Assembly (NCBI RefSeq): GCF_024436065.1
Contig: NZ_JANFNS010000002.1
Location: 310,001 to 374,000 of the forward strand
Length of the DNA stretch: 64,000 bases
Direction of reading: 5' to 3'
DNA from: Saccharibacillus sp. JS10
GTDB taxonomy: Bacteria; Bacillota; Bacilli; Paenibacillales; Paenibacillaceae
Of the stretch, positions 55,359 to 63,350 are shown piece by piece. Position numbers and translations under genes: made by a program. A model generated the notes under the pieces. That model was not told where the DNA came from. It ran no database searches and saw only the letters and a list, made by a program, of their open reading frames with translations. How positions within the stretch are numbered: position 1 is the first letter of the stretch; every line of letters begins with the position of its first letter.

Positions 55359-55931
55359 TTATTCGTCTTCGTCCGTGTAGACTTCGTCGCGGTAGCCTTG
55401 ATCGGTCTCGGAATCGATCAAGTTCTTTTGCACGTCGTCCGGAAGCGACGACGGGAACGAACCTTCGCGGAACAATCCGTTGTCTGGATCGGTATCGCGC
55501 TCAGTTACGAGATCTTGCGGGACGGTAGAGCGGTCGCCGTCCGAGATCAGAGGTCTTGCCGAATCGTCGGATTCGGCAGCCAGCTCGCGGCGGCCTTCAT
55601 CGCCGCCCATTCCGTTGAGCAGATCCGTGCCGTGCGGCTCGTCTTGAGCCGGAGCGGCAGGATCGACCGGGCTGTCCGGATGCAGATCATCGGCATCCGG
55701 GACATCTTCCAGCATCGGAGAATCCAGATGCGGATCTTCTTCGGTGCGGTTCGGATACGCTTCCGGATCGGTAATGACGAGGTCTGAATCAGCTGCCGCG
55801 TGTTCGGGAACCGTCTCTACGTATTCCATCGTCTCGTCGGGAATATTGCGATCTTCGGCATAGCCGGTATCTCGTTCAAGTTCAAAGCGCTCGTGAGCGC
55901 GGTCGGATTCATTTCGCGGATCGAAATTCAT
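55359..55931 (-). CDS. Highly acidic, probably disordered protein
   Basis: 190 residues dominated by Asp, Glu, Ser and Pro, with almost no aromatic or hydrophobic clusters and no Cys, signal or membrane segment (for example HLDSPMLEDVPDADDLHPDSP). The end EVYTDEDE is also acidic. AAGGAGAG places the start at 55931 rather than at the ATG six bases earlier. No family was recognised; it may be a small, stress-type or DNA-mimic-like protein, but that is speculation. It is a single gene. Confidence 0.7.
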   Translation of the reverse strand: MNFDPRNESDRAHERFELERDTGYAEDRNIPDETMEYVETVPEHAAADSDLVITDPEAYPNRTEEDPHLDSPMLEDVPDADDLHPDSPVDPAAPAQDEPHGTDLLNGMGGDEGRRELAAESDDSARPLISDGDRSTVPQDLVTERDTDPDNGLFREGSFPSSLPDDVQKNLIDSETDQGYRDEVYTDEDE

Positions 55932-55937
55932 GATCAT

Positions 55938-56284
55938 CTCTCCTTCGAATCATAGTAGTTGTATACATAGCCTTTACCCGAAAGGATAAGTTCGTAACCT
56001 TTTTTGTCACGTTGATCGCGATTTTGGAATGAAAGCGAGGATTCAGCCGCGATTGGAGATAAAGGTACGTTTGAGTACAGCAAGCAGCTTCAAATCCTTT
56101 CATATCAGGCTGGATTTGATTAGGCGGCGTAGGAATCGGGTAGGAAACACAAATAAATAGGAGTAAAATTAGTAGGTTAGAAGCAACCAGACATTTGCTG
56201 CGCAGCGATTGAGCCGACGAGGGTATCTTGCGCGAAATCTGTAAATGTCGAACCGGTTTTTTAATCGAAAGGAAGGATGGACGG
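55938..56284. other. Intergenic region between divergent genes, no gene seen
   Basis: About 350 bases between the acidic-protein gene (minus) and the MFS gene (plus), presumably the two promoters. An antisense frame across it continues into the MFS gene and has no ribosome site. Confidence 0.5.
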
Positions 56285-57511
56285 ATGGAGTTTTCGTGGA
56301 AAAAGAACTTAATTGTGTTATGGGCAGGCGTATTTTTTTGTAGTATGGCGTACTCGATTTCGATTCCTTTTTTGCCGATCTTTATGCACGACGAACTTGG
56401 CGTTGGGGATCGATATTTATCCATTTGGGCAGGAGCGGCATTCGGGATTACCTTTTTGTCCAGTGCTTTGATCTCTCCGTTCTGGGGATCGCTTGCCGAT
56501 AAATATGGACGCAAACCGATGTTGATTCGTTCCGGATACAGTCTAGCCGCTTTGTATCTGATCAACTTTTTTGTACAAGATCCGGTGCAACTGATTGCAC
56601 TTCGTCTTTTTCAAGGCTTGCTTGCCGGATTTATCCCGGCGGCGATCGCATTGGTCGGAACAAATACACCGGAAGATAAAACCGGTTATGCGCTAGGAAT
56701 CATGGCGACAGCCGGAGCTTCAGGCAATATCGTCGGGCCGTTAATCGGCGGTCTGGTAAGTTTCACGCTTGGCAACCGGAATGCTTTTTTATTCTCGAGT
56801 GCGATCGTATTGATCTCGGCGCTGGTTGCGACCTTTTTGGTACATGAAAAAGAATTCAAACGTCCGAAAGTGCGTTCCCGGGTCAAAGACGATTTGAAGC
56901 AAGCGGCAGGAATCCCGATCTTTTTCGCTCTGCTTGGGCTTGTCGCGATGAGTAACTTCTCGGTCATGATTTTAGAGCCGCTGATTACGATCTATGTCAA
57001 AGGCATGGGCGTAGATTCGGATCGAACGTCGCTGATTTCGGGGATCGTGTTCTCGGCAGTCGGCGTCGCGACCGTCATTATGGCGCCTCGATGGGGCAAG
57101 ATCGGCGGGAAGATCGGTTACGGCAAAGTCTTAATGATCGGTCTGATCGGTGGCGGGATCGGCAACTTGCTCCAATTTTTCGTGACCGGTTACGTCGGAT
57201 TCGGTATTTTGCGTTTCGTATACGGGCTATTTTTCGCAGCGGTATTCCCGGCGGTTAATGCGATGATCGTACAAGTGACGAAGCCTGAATTCCGGGGGCG
57301 TGCATTCAGTCTGAATCAGTCGGCTACGCAAATCGGCACAATGGCGGGACCGCTGCTTGGCGGCGTACTTGGCGCTCTTGTATCGATCCATTGGATTTTC
57401 GTGATTAACGGTTGTGCATTGTTACTTTGCGCATTTATCGTACATTACAAAAAGATCGATAAGACCGTGCCTTTTCAACGTACCAAGCTTGCCGAGAGCG
57501 AATCGAAATAA
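56285..57511 (+). CDS. MFS efflux transporter (MdtG-like)
   Basis: 408 residues with 12 predicted helices. The N-terminal half has WAGVFFCSMAYSISIPFLPIF and the loop 2-3 motif GSLADKYGRKPM, and motif C-like AGASGNIVGPLIGG. These are the marks of the drug:H+ antiporter-type MFS proteins. The substrate is unknown. GGAAGGA before the ATG at 56285 fixes the start; the frame is open upstream to 56228. It is a single gene. Confidence 0.9.
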   Translation: MEFSWKKNLIVLWAGVFFCSMAYSISIPFLPIFMHDELGVGDRYLSIWAGAAFGITFLSSALISPFWGSLADKYGRKPMLIRSGYSLAALYLINFFVQDPVQLIALRLFQGLLAGFIPAAIALVGTNTPEDKTGYALGIMATAGASGNIVGPLIGGLVSFTLGNRNAFLFSSAIVLISALVATFLVHEKEFKRPKVRSRVKDDLKQAAGIPIFFALLGLVAMSNFSVMILEPLITIYVKGMGVDSDRTSLISGIVFSAVGVATVIMAPRWGKIGGKIGYGKVLMIGLIGGGIGNLLQFFVTGYVGFGILRFVYGLFFAAVFPAVNAMIVQVTKPEFRGRAFSLNQSATQIGTMAGPLLGGVLGALVSIHWIFVINGCALLLCAFIVHYKKIDKTVPFQRTKLAESESK

Positions 57512-57676
57512 AGAGGTCGGTCGTAGGTTTATCGGCAGTTGACAATCGCGTAACTTCGTCTTACCATAACCGAAGGCTGTGGTTCATCTCAGTGATACAA
57601 ATACTGCGTAAGCAGGCTTAAAATACAAGCTTAAAAATAAAAGCTTAAAATAAAGACTCAGGAGGCGTAATGCACG

Positions 57677-58486
57677 ATGACGATACCTAAAGTTTTGACG
57701 ATTGCCGGTTCGGATACAAGCGGAGGAGCCGGAATTCAAGCCGATCTGAAAACGTTTCAAGAATTGAATGTGTACGGCATGACGGCGCTGACTTGCATCG
57801 TAACGATGAATCCGCAACGCTGGAGCCATAATGTGACGCCAATCTCGGCTGAACTGTTAGAAAGCCAACTCGATACCGTTCTGAACGGAATTGGAGTCAC
57901 TTCGGCAAAAACAGGCATGCTCAGCACGGTCGAAATTATCGACGCGATCGCTCGGAAGATCGAAGAACGTCCGTTGGAATATTTCGTTGTCGATCCGGTT
58001 ATGGTCTGCAAAGGCGAGAACGAAGTGTTGAACCCGGATACGGCGGAAGCGATTTTGGAAAAGTTAGTGCCAAAAGCGACAGTGGTAACGCCAAACCTGT
58101 TCGAAGCTTCGCAGCTGGCAAAAACAGAGCCGATTCGTACCGTTGAAGATATGAAAAACGCGGCCGTGAAAATTCACGAGCTTGGCGCGAAGTATGTCGT
58201 GATCAAGGGCGGCGGAAAGCTGCTGCATGAAAAAGCGGTTGATTTGATCTATGATGGCAAAGACTTCGAATTGCTGGAATCCGAGCGAATCGAAACGAAT
58301 TATATCCACGGCGCAGGCTGCACGTTCTCGGCTGCGATTACTGCGGAACTCGCCAAAGGCGCTGATGTGCATACCGCAGTCAAAAATGCCAAAGCATTCG
58401 TAACCAAAGCGATTCGTCACGGTTTCCCGATTAACTCATTTGTCGGACCTACACTCCATGCGGCACACCGCTTGCATCAAGATTAA
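57677..58486 (+). CDS. pdxK: Pyridoxal/pyridoxamine kinase (ThiD2/PdxK type)
   Basis: 269 residues, ribokinase fold, and close in my recollection to Bacillus PdxK: KVLTIAGSDTSGGAGIQADL, YGMTALTCIVTMNPQRWSHNVTPIS, VVDPVMVCKGENEVLNPDT, and HGAGCTFSAAITAELAKGADVHTA. The MNPQxWSH segment distinguishes this kinase from the riboswitch-controlled thiD at 24489. It phosphorylates vitamin B6 vitamers and possibly hydroxymethylpyrimidine. CAGGAGGCG precedes the ATG. It has its own terminator. Confidence 0.9.
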   Translation: MTIPKVLTIAGSDTSGGAGIQADLKTFQELNVYGMTALTCIVTMNPQRWSHNVTPISAELLESQLDTVLNGIGVTSAKTGMLSTVEIIDAIARKIEERPLEYFVVDPVMVCKGENEVLNPDTAEAILEKLVPKATVVTPNLFEASQLAKTEPIRTVEDMKNAAVKIHELGAKYVVIKGGGKLLHEKAVDLIYDGKDFELLESERIETNYIHGAGCTFSAAITAELAKGADVHTAVKNAKAFVTKAIRHGFPINSFVGPTLHAAHRLHQD

Positions 58487-58516
58487 AAATCAACGTATCG
58501 TTTAATGCTTCGCAAC

Positions 58517-58562
58517 AAAAAGACGGATTTCCGGCAATCTTGCCGAAGAAATCCGTCTTTTT
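58517..58562. terminator. Terminator after pdxK
   Basis: AAAAGACGGATTTC and GAAATCCGTCTTTTT pair around CGGCAATCTTGCCG, itself a small hairpin. It can also serve the small minus-strand gene at 58594. Confidence 0.88.
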
Positions 58563-58593
58563 GTGCCTGATGGCAATTGAAAGTATCCAACGA

Positions 58594-58758
58594 TTATTGG
58601 AACATAGGGAACAAGTAACGAACCAAGAAGTACAAAATGCCGAACGTAATAATGATATATGCAGCGTACTTGATAAATGTTGAAGCAACCATGCTGGAAT
58701 CCGATTTTTTCTCGATTCTACGTTCTTCAACGTCCACATCCCGATGCGAATTATTCAT
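58594..58758 (-). CDS. Small single-pass membrane protein (54 aa)
   Basis: A short minus-strand frame with AAAGGAGGAG before its ATG. MNNSHRDVDVEERRIEKKSD is a charged cytoplasmic head, followed by one membrane helix (KYAAYIIITFGILYFLVRYLF, about 30-50) and a short tail PMFQ. The RBS and composition make it very probably real. It is convergent with pdxK and shares its terminator. No function is known. Confidence 0.75.
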   Translation of the reverse strand: MNNSHRDVDVEERRIEKKSDSSMVASTFIKYAAYIIITFGILYFLVRYLFPMFQ

Positions 58759-58997
58759 AATCATACTCCTCCTTTATTAACGATTTCATTAAGATATTCA
58801 TTTATACACAGGGTATAATGCCTTGAAACACGGGCTTTTTACCTACAAGTTCAACAAAACGATACATACAATGGCAGGAAAGAAGTCTATACTATCGAAT
58901 AGGAAGTCTAAGGTATCGAAATATATAGGTAGCTTCTTGGAATTCTGGTGTGAGACGACTTCACGTTTTTTCGCAGATGACGCCAAAGGGAGGGCTT

Positions 58998-60902
58998 ATG
59001 CGAACTTTATTGAAAATATTAGCCGTTCTAATCGGAATCTTTATGATGATTTTTATCGGTGTACAAGCTTATCCGAAGCAACACAAAGAAATACAAACCG
59101 TTCCCGTCCATACGTGGAATTTTTTGTGGGATAATATAAAATCGGAAAGCAAAGTCGATAGACCGCCTGATCAAGTTCTAAATTCGCAAGAGTGGCAAAC
59201 GCTTGATGCGGATTCAAAGCCGTCTACACCGCCACCTGGCGTAGAATGGGCTTGGGTGCGTATTGATATTCCAGCGTTAAAAGGCTCAATGCCTTCCGTA
59301 TGGATCGAAAAAGCTTATGCCAACAATATTGTCGCGTATACCGAATACCGAGAGTTATTCGATTCGAATCGTCAATATGAATACGATAATAATGAGTTAT
59401 TGCTACCTCTTCGCACCGAAGACGCGGGCGGTTCGATCTATCTGCATATGAATATGAAAGAAGCGCGCACGGGAATCGTGCAAGAAATTAGGTTTGGCCA
59501 CTTTTATGATCTGCTCACGTTATATTTGACCCGAGATCTGGTAGATGTGCTGCTGGGCGGTTCATTTGTATTGATCGGGTTAGTGATGTTGATTTGCGCG
59601 TTCTTTTTCCATCGCAACTATATTCGATTTTGGCTGTCTTTAAGCATTATTATTTTATCGATTGGTCTGCTTGTCGTCTCGTATTCTCCGTTCTTATTCA
59701 CCGTCTATCCGGAGTACGGTCAGATTCTTCAGCGATTATTCGATTTTGCGTTATTTTCTTTGTTACCTTCCTTCTTATACTTCTTCCAGTTGATCTTTGG
59801 TAAAGGGTATAAAAATATTATGTTTTACCTGAGCCGTTTCCAGTTAGGCTATTCGTTTTTCAGTCTGATCTTATTATTTTTGAACGTGCTGACGAACGAA
59901 CGGTATTTCTCCATCTACTTCTTGTTCACCACTACGATTCTGGGTGTGTGGATGATTATCGAATTGTTGACAATGTTGGCAATCTCGATTCCTTATAGTT
60001 TGAAAAAGAACAAAGACGCGCAGATTTTCAACTTGGGTCTGGCTGTTTTTGCAGGTGTCGTCGTGTTCGAATTGGTGCGCTATTATGCGAGTGGGCAGCA
60101 GTACGATTTGTATTGGTGGAAATGGGGCATGGTGGTCTTCGTGATCTCGCTGATCGTCGTATTGGGACGGAGATTCGCCGAGACGCATAATCAGATTCTT
60201 CAATATTCCAAAGAGCTCGAGATGTTCAACAACGAACTGCAACGAGCCGAGAAAATAGAAATCATTAGCGATCTTGCGGCTTCAGTCGCGCATGAAGTAC
60301 GTAATCCTTTGCAAGTGACGCGCGGTTTTTTACAGCTTCTTGGAGAACGTTCGGCTTCGTCGGACAAAAAGTATATCGATATGGCTTTGGATGAATTGGA
60401 TCGTGCCTCGGATATTATTACGGACTTTCTTACTTTTGCCAAACCCGGCACCGAAAATATCAAAACGTTATCGATTTCGGAAGAATTCCGGCATATCGAA
60501 GGCGTGCTGACTCCGCTTGCCAGTATTCATCATGGACAGTTGTTGCTCGATATGTCTGCGGATCTCTACGTCAAAGGCAATTCGTCGAAGTTCAAGCAAG
60601 CTTTGATCAATATCATCAAAAATAGTATCGAAGCCCTTGAAGATGAAGGCAAAATCCATATCGTGGCTAAGCGAGAAAATGGAGAGATCGTGATTGTCAT
60701 TTCGGATAACGGGATTGGGATGAAGCCAGAAGAATTAAAGCGTCTAGGCGAGCCTTATTTCTCGAATAAAACCAAAGGTACAGGCTTAGGTCTTATGGTG
60801 ACTTTCCGTATTATCGAATCGATGCAAGGCACATTGACATTCAGCAGCGAAAAAGGAGCAGGAACCCAAGCAACGATCCGTTTACCGGAAGCCTCGGCGT
60901 AA
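58998..60902 (+). CDS. Multi-TM (7TMR-DISM-like) sensor histidine kinase
   Basis: 634 residues. A first helix (about 3-22) and an extracellular domain (about 25-175) precede seven membrane helices (about 185-400), as in 7TMR-DISM receptors. The kinase part has the H box AASVAHEVRNPLQVTRGFL with His432, the N box INIIKNSIEAL (about 540), ISDNGIGM and the FSNKTKGTGLGLMV lid. This is the HisKA type of sporulation and sensory kinases, not the HisKA_3 type of ComP. There is no response regulator next to it, so its partner is elsewhere. GGGAGGG fixes the start at 58998. It converges on the NHLP-ComQ-like pair. Confidence 0.9.
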   Translation: MRTLLKILAVLIGIFMMIFIGVQAYPKQHKEIQTVPVHTWNFLWDNIKSESKVDRPPDQVLNSQEWQTLDADSKPSTPPPGVEWAWVRIDIPALKGSMPSVWIEKAYANNIVAYTEYRELFDSNRQYEYDNNELLLPLRTEDAGGSIYLHMNMKEARTGIVQEIRFGHFYDLLTLYLTRDLVDVLLGGSFVLIGLVMLICAFFFHRNYIRFWLSLSIIILSIGLLVVSYSPFLFTVYPEYGQILQRLFDFALFSLLPSFLYFFQLIFGKGYKNIMFYLSRFQLGYSFFSLILLFLNVLTNERYFSIYFLFTTTILGVWMIIELLTMLAISIPYSLKKNKDAQIFNLGLAVFAGVVVFELVRYYASGQQYDLYWWKWGMVVFVISLIVVLGRRFAETHNQILQYSKELEMFNNELQRAEKIEIISDLAASVAHEVRNPLQVTRGFLQLLGERSASSDKKYIDMALDELDRASDIITDFLTFAKPGTENIKTLSISEEFRHIEGVLTPLASIHHGQLLLDMSADLYVKGNSSKFKQALINIIKNSIEALEDEGKIHIVAKRENGEIVIVISDNGIGMKPEELKRLGEPYFSNKTKGTGLGLMVTFRIIESMQGTLTFSSEKGAGTQATIRLPEASA

Positions 60903-60921
60903 GAGGTTCCAGACGGAAGTT

Positions 60922-60946
60922 GCGGAGTTCCCGCTCCTTTTTTTGT
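60922..60946 (+). terminator. Possible terminator of the histidine kinase gene
   Basis: GGAG-TTCCCG-CTCC followed by T7; a short stem. Confidence 0.5.
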
Positions 60947-60961
60947 GAAAGGATATGTGAA

Positions 60962-61234
60962 TTAGGTGCCGCTTCCCCACATTGCCGCAGGTTCAATCGA
61001 GACTTTTTCAGCTTTTGGAACGATACTGGACGGATGAGGAGGAATCACGAGATAAAAATGATCGGCAGATTCCTGCACCGCGGTTAAACGAATATGTTCC
61101 GGCATTTCAAGACCAAACGTGTCATGCAATGTGCTTTTTGGATCATTTAATAGACGCGCCAAGAATTCAGGATCTTCCCATGCTTTTTGAATCATTTGGG
61201 CTTTAATCGAAGTTTCCGTTGTCAGGTTTGTCAT
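60962..61234 (-). CDS. NHLP-leader RiPP precursor, candidate ComX-like pheromone precursor
   Basis: 90 residues. Residues 8-66 match the nitrile-hydratase-type leader (NHLP) of RiPP precursors: IKAQMIQKAWEDPEFLARLL, then NDPKSTLHDTFGLEMPEHIRL and FYLVIPPHP. The presumed core, about 67-90, is PSSIVPKAEKVSIEPAAMWGSGT. It has no Cys, and one Trp (W86) five residues from the end, as in ComX pheromones, where Trp is prenylated. GAAAGGATG precedes the ATG. It follows the ComQ-like gene and has its own promoter. RiPP precursor status is well supported; the pheromone role is inference. Confidence 0.85.
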   Translation of the reverse strand: MTNLTTETSIKAQMIQKAWEDPEFLARLLNDPKSTLHDTFGLEMPEHIRLTAVQESADHFYLVIPPHPSSIVPKAEKVSIEPAAMWGSGT

Positions 61235-61326
61235 TAAAAATCATCCTTTCGCATGCGAATTCATGATTAGATTGCAGAGGACAAGTGACGTTGGGACTTT
61301 TTGAAAATGATTATATTTTGTGGAAG

Positions 61327-61355
61327 ATTATAGCACGGATAAAAAAAGGTAGCAA
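61327..61355 (-). promoter_or_regulatory. Promoter of the NHLP precursor gene
   Basis: On the minus strand, TTGCTA (61355-61350), 17 bases, then TATAAT (61332-61327), a consensus -10. It gives the precursor its own transcript, roughly 85 bases upstream of its start codon, besides any read-through from the ComQ-like gene. Confidence 0.65.
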
Positions 61356-61392
61356 GTAGGTAAAAATAGTCGGTCAACGGTACAACGAATCA

Positions 61393-62316
61393 TTATTGAT
61401 CCATAAGCCAATAGTGCAATCCGCCTAGCGCCAATTTTTGTTTTTCGCGTTCAATTTGTTCGGCAATCTTTGCTAAATCTCCAGCAAGTGCTTTGTGAAA
61501 ATCCAGCAGATCGGGAAAATAAGGTTGAGCCTGTTGAAGTCGAAGTTGCCGCTCTGTAGAAAATTGCGCGTAACGGCTGAGCATTCCTTTTGCATAGACG
61601 GCTTGATCAATATCAGAAGGGAACACGCTAATCTTAGGGTCTTGCGCGTACTCTTTTCGATAAAGAGATACCAGGCAATTGTAAGAACCGTCTTGCAAAT
61701 CTTGCTTGTAGTCTGCCCAATCATCTGCCATTTGTAGCGTGATCAGCACTTCACCTACATCATGAATCGCTTGCTTTTGCAAAAATGGATCTTCAGCGAA
61801 CAGAACCAGAGGGCATAATAGCAACGGAGCAGATCGGTCGGCTAGATCTTGAGGACGTTCGAAAAAAGAATCGTTGCGTTGTTCGGCGGCAAGCCCGGAA
61901 GCCCATTGTGAAGTACACGACAACAAAGCTTGACGGAAATGAGAAGCGGAAGGAAATAACGCGGCATAACGGACATTCATTTCGGCATGAAAAAGTTGAG
62001 ACAATATAACGGAGGTTCGATCTTTCTGGGATACCTGATCGATAAGCGCGTCTTGAAGATGAAAATGCAGCATCCCGAAAATATTGGCTTCGGCGATTTC
62101 CCGGCAAGTCTCGATCGAAGCTTTTGCAGCTACGCGAAGCCAATAAGGGAGTAGGCAGCAAATGTAGTTGGTCGAACTATTTCCGTGTTCTGGATCGAAC
62201 CGATTCAGATAATGGACGCCGGATTCGGCGAAAGGTGGAGGGAATTGTCGGACTACGTCTCGGCACATTCGAAAAGCACGCTGCATCTCTTTTTGCAGTT
62301 CAATCGAGAACTCCAT
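61393..62316 (-). CDS. Class I isoprenoid-synthase-like protein, ComQ-like
   Basis: 307 residues, all-alpha, like polyprenyl synthases and ComQ (about 300). The first Asp-rich motif is reduced to DALID (D89 and D93) in LHFHLQDALIDQ. The second is MADDWADYKQDLQDGSYN (D198, D199, D202), close to the DDxxD of prenyltransferases. It would bind an isoprenyl diphosphate through magnesium and transfer or cyclise the chain. The start ATG at 62316 has AAAGGAG eight bases upstream. It lies just before the NHLP precursor, on which it may act, as ComQ prenylates ComX. A terpene-synthase role is the alternative. Confidence 0.7.
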   Translation of the reverse strand: MEFSIELQKEMQRAFRMCRDVVRQFPPPFAESGVHYLNRFDPEHGNSSTNYICCLLPYWLRVAAKASIETCREIAEANIFGMLHFHLQDALIDQVSQKDRTSVILSQLFHAEMNVRYAALFPSASHFRQALLSCTSQWASGLAAEQRNDSFFERPQDLADRSAPLLLCPLVLFAEDPFLQKQAIHDVGEVLITLQMADDWADYKQDLQDGSYNCLVSLYRKEYAQDPKISVFPSDIDQAVYAKGMLSRYAQFSTERQLRLQQAQPYFPDLLDFHKALAGDLAKIAEQIEREKQKLALGGLHYWLMDQ

Positions 62317-62542
62317 AGACATCGCTCCTTTGCCTTTTTATTCTATGCTTATCTACGTTCAATTGGAATGTTTTCCCTGCTAGATTTTGTATTTCTTTGA
62401 CAGCAGAAAAAAAGCAAAAATCGCTTGGTCGAAAAGCCGATAGTATAGTATGCTGAACATCAGAAATCATTCGTTAAAAATCATGATTTGAAATTTCTCA
62501 GGAACTTAAATTTTGCTTATTAAGGAAGGAAGAACTTTACTT

Positions 62543-63010
62543 ATGGATTCTAAACCATCGTTCCCTATTTCCCCGCTTGTTGAATTGCTGGGGCTTGAAG
62601 GTCATATCGAAGGCGGCTGGCACAAAGAAATCTGGAAGTCTTCGTTCACGATTCCGCATCGTTCGTTACCCGAAGAATATAGCGGCGACCGTTATGCGGC
62701 GAGTTCGATCTATTTCTTGTTGCATCCCGGCGAATTTTCCGAATGGCATGTCGTACATTCCGATGAACTGTGGCTCTGGCACACAGGCGGAGCTTTGGCT
62801 TTGACACTTGGCGGCGACGGCGAAGAACCTGTGGAAGGCGAGGAAATCATTCTTGGCCCGGACACGGCGAACGGTCAAACTTTCCAAGGGCTGGTTCCGG
62901 GGAAAGTTTGGCAAAAAGCGCGTCCGATCGGCGACGAACCTGTATTGGTAACGTGTATCGTTGCCCCAGGTTTCCATTACGACGATTTCAAGTTGATCGA
63001 GCGGAAGTAG
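62543..63010 (+). CDS. Cupin_5 (DUF985) protein
   Basis: 155 residues: LVELLGLEGHIEGGWHKEIWKS, SSIYFLLHPGEFSEWHVVHSDELWLWHTGGAL and GKVWQKARPIGDEPVLVTCIVAPGFHYDDF are the conserved DUF985 cupin blocks, with metal-ligand histidines. The family forms a small beta barrel; its substrate is unknown. GGAAGGAAG lies upstream of the ATG at 62543. It starts divergently from the ComQ-like gene, about 230 bases away, and is close to the next small gene. Confidence 0.88.
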   Translation: MDSKPSFPISPLVELLGLEGHIEGGWHKEIWKSSFTIPHRSLPEEYSGDRYAASSIYFLLHPGEFSEWHVVHSDELWLWHTGGALALTLGGDGEEPVEGEEIILGPDTANGQTFQGLVPGKVWQKARPIGDEPVLVTCIVAPGFHYDDFKLIERK

Positions 63011-63018
63011 AAATTTCA

Positions 63019-63330
63019 ATGAATTGGTATACCTTCGGGCAAATGTTGAACATCATCCAACTCGGACAGATCGCGGAAGCCGCGGATCGTCAGCGGCAAA
63101 TGCGGTTGCTTCCGCAAGGTCTGGTCTGGGTCAATGGTCCTTATCGCGACCGGATCGTGCAGGTGCAAGATTATTTGCTTAGCGATCTTTGGCATATTGT
63201 CGAAGACGAAGACTCCAAGTCATGGATAGAAAAGCGAGCGGAGTGGGAGCGCAAGCGAATCGAAATGCTGGAAAGCCAGTTGTTTGAACAACGGGCGCAG
63301 CGATTCGAGCCATCAAATCTTCCAGAGTAA
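63019..63330 (+). CDS. Small protein of unknown function
   Basis: 103 residues: MNWYTFGQMLNIIQLGQIAEA at the start, then a domain (VWVNGPYRDRIVQVQDYLLSDLW) and a charged, helical tail. No signal or membrane helix. It begins nine bases after the cupin gene ends, with only GGAAG as a ribosome site, so it is translationally coupled. No family was recognised. Confidence 0.65.
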   Translation: MNWYTFGQMLNIIQLGQIAEAADRQRQMRLLPQGLVWVNGPYRDRIVQVQDYLLSDLWHIVEDEDSKSWIEKRAEWERKRIEMLESQLFEQRAQRFEPSNLPE

Positions 63331-63350
63331 AACGAGCGGAGGGCATGGAA

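Noticed and set aside
58998-60902. Calling the histidine kinase ComP
   Set aside because: The phospho-acceptor region is HisKA-type, the orientation is opposite to the ComQ-like/precursor pair and there is no comA-like gene, so only a weak link is reported as a finding.
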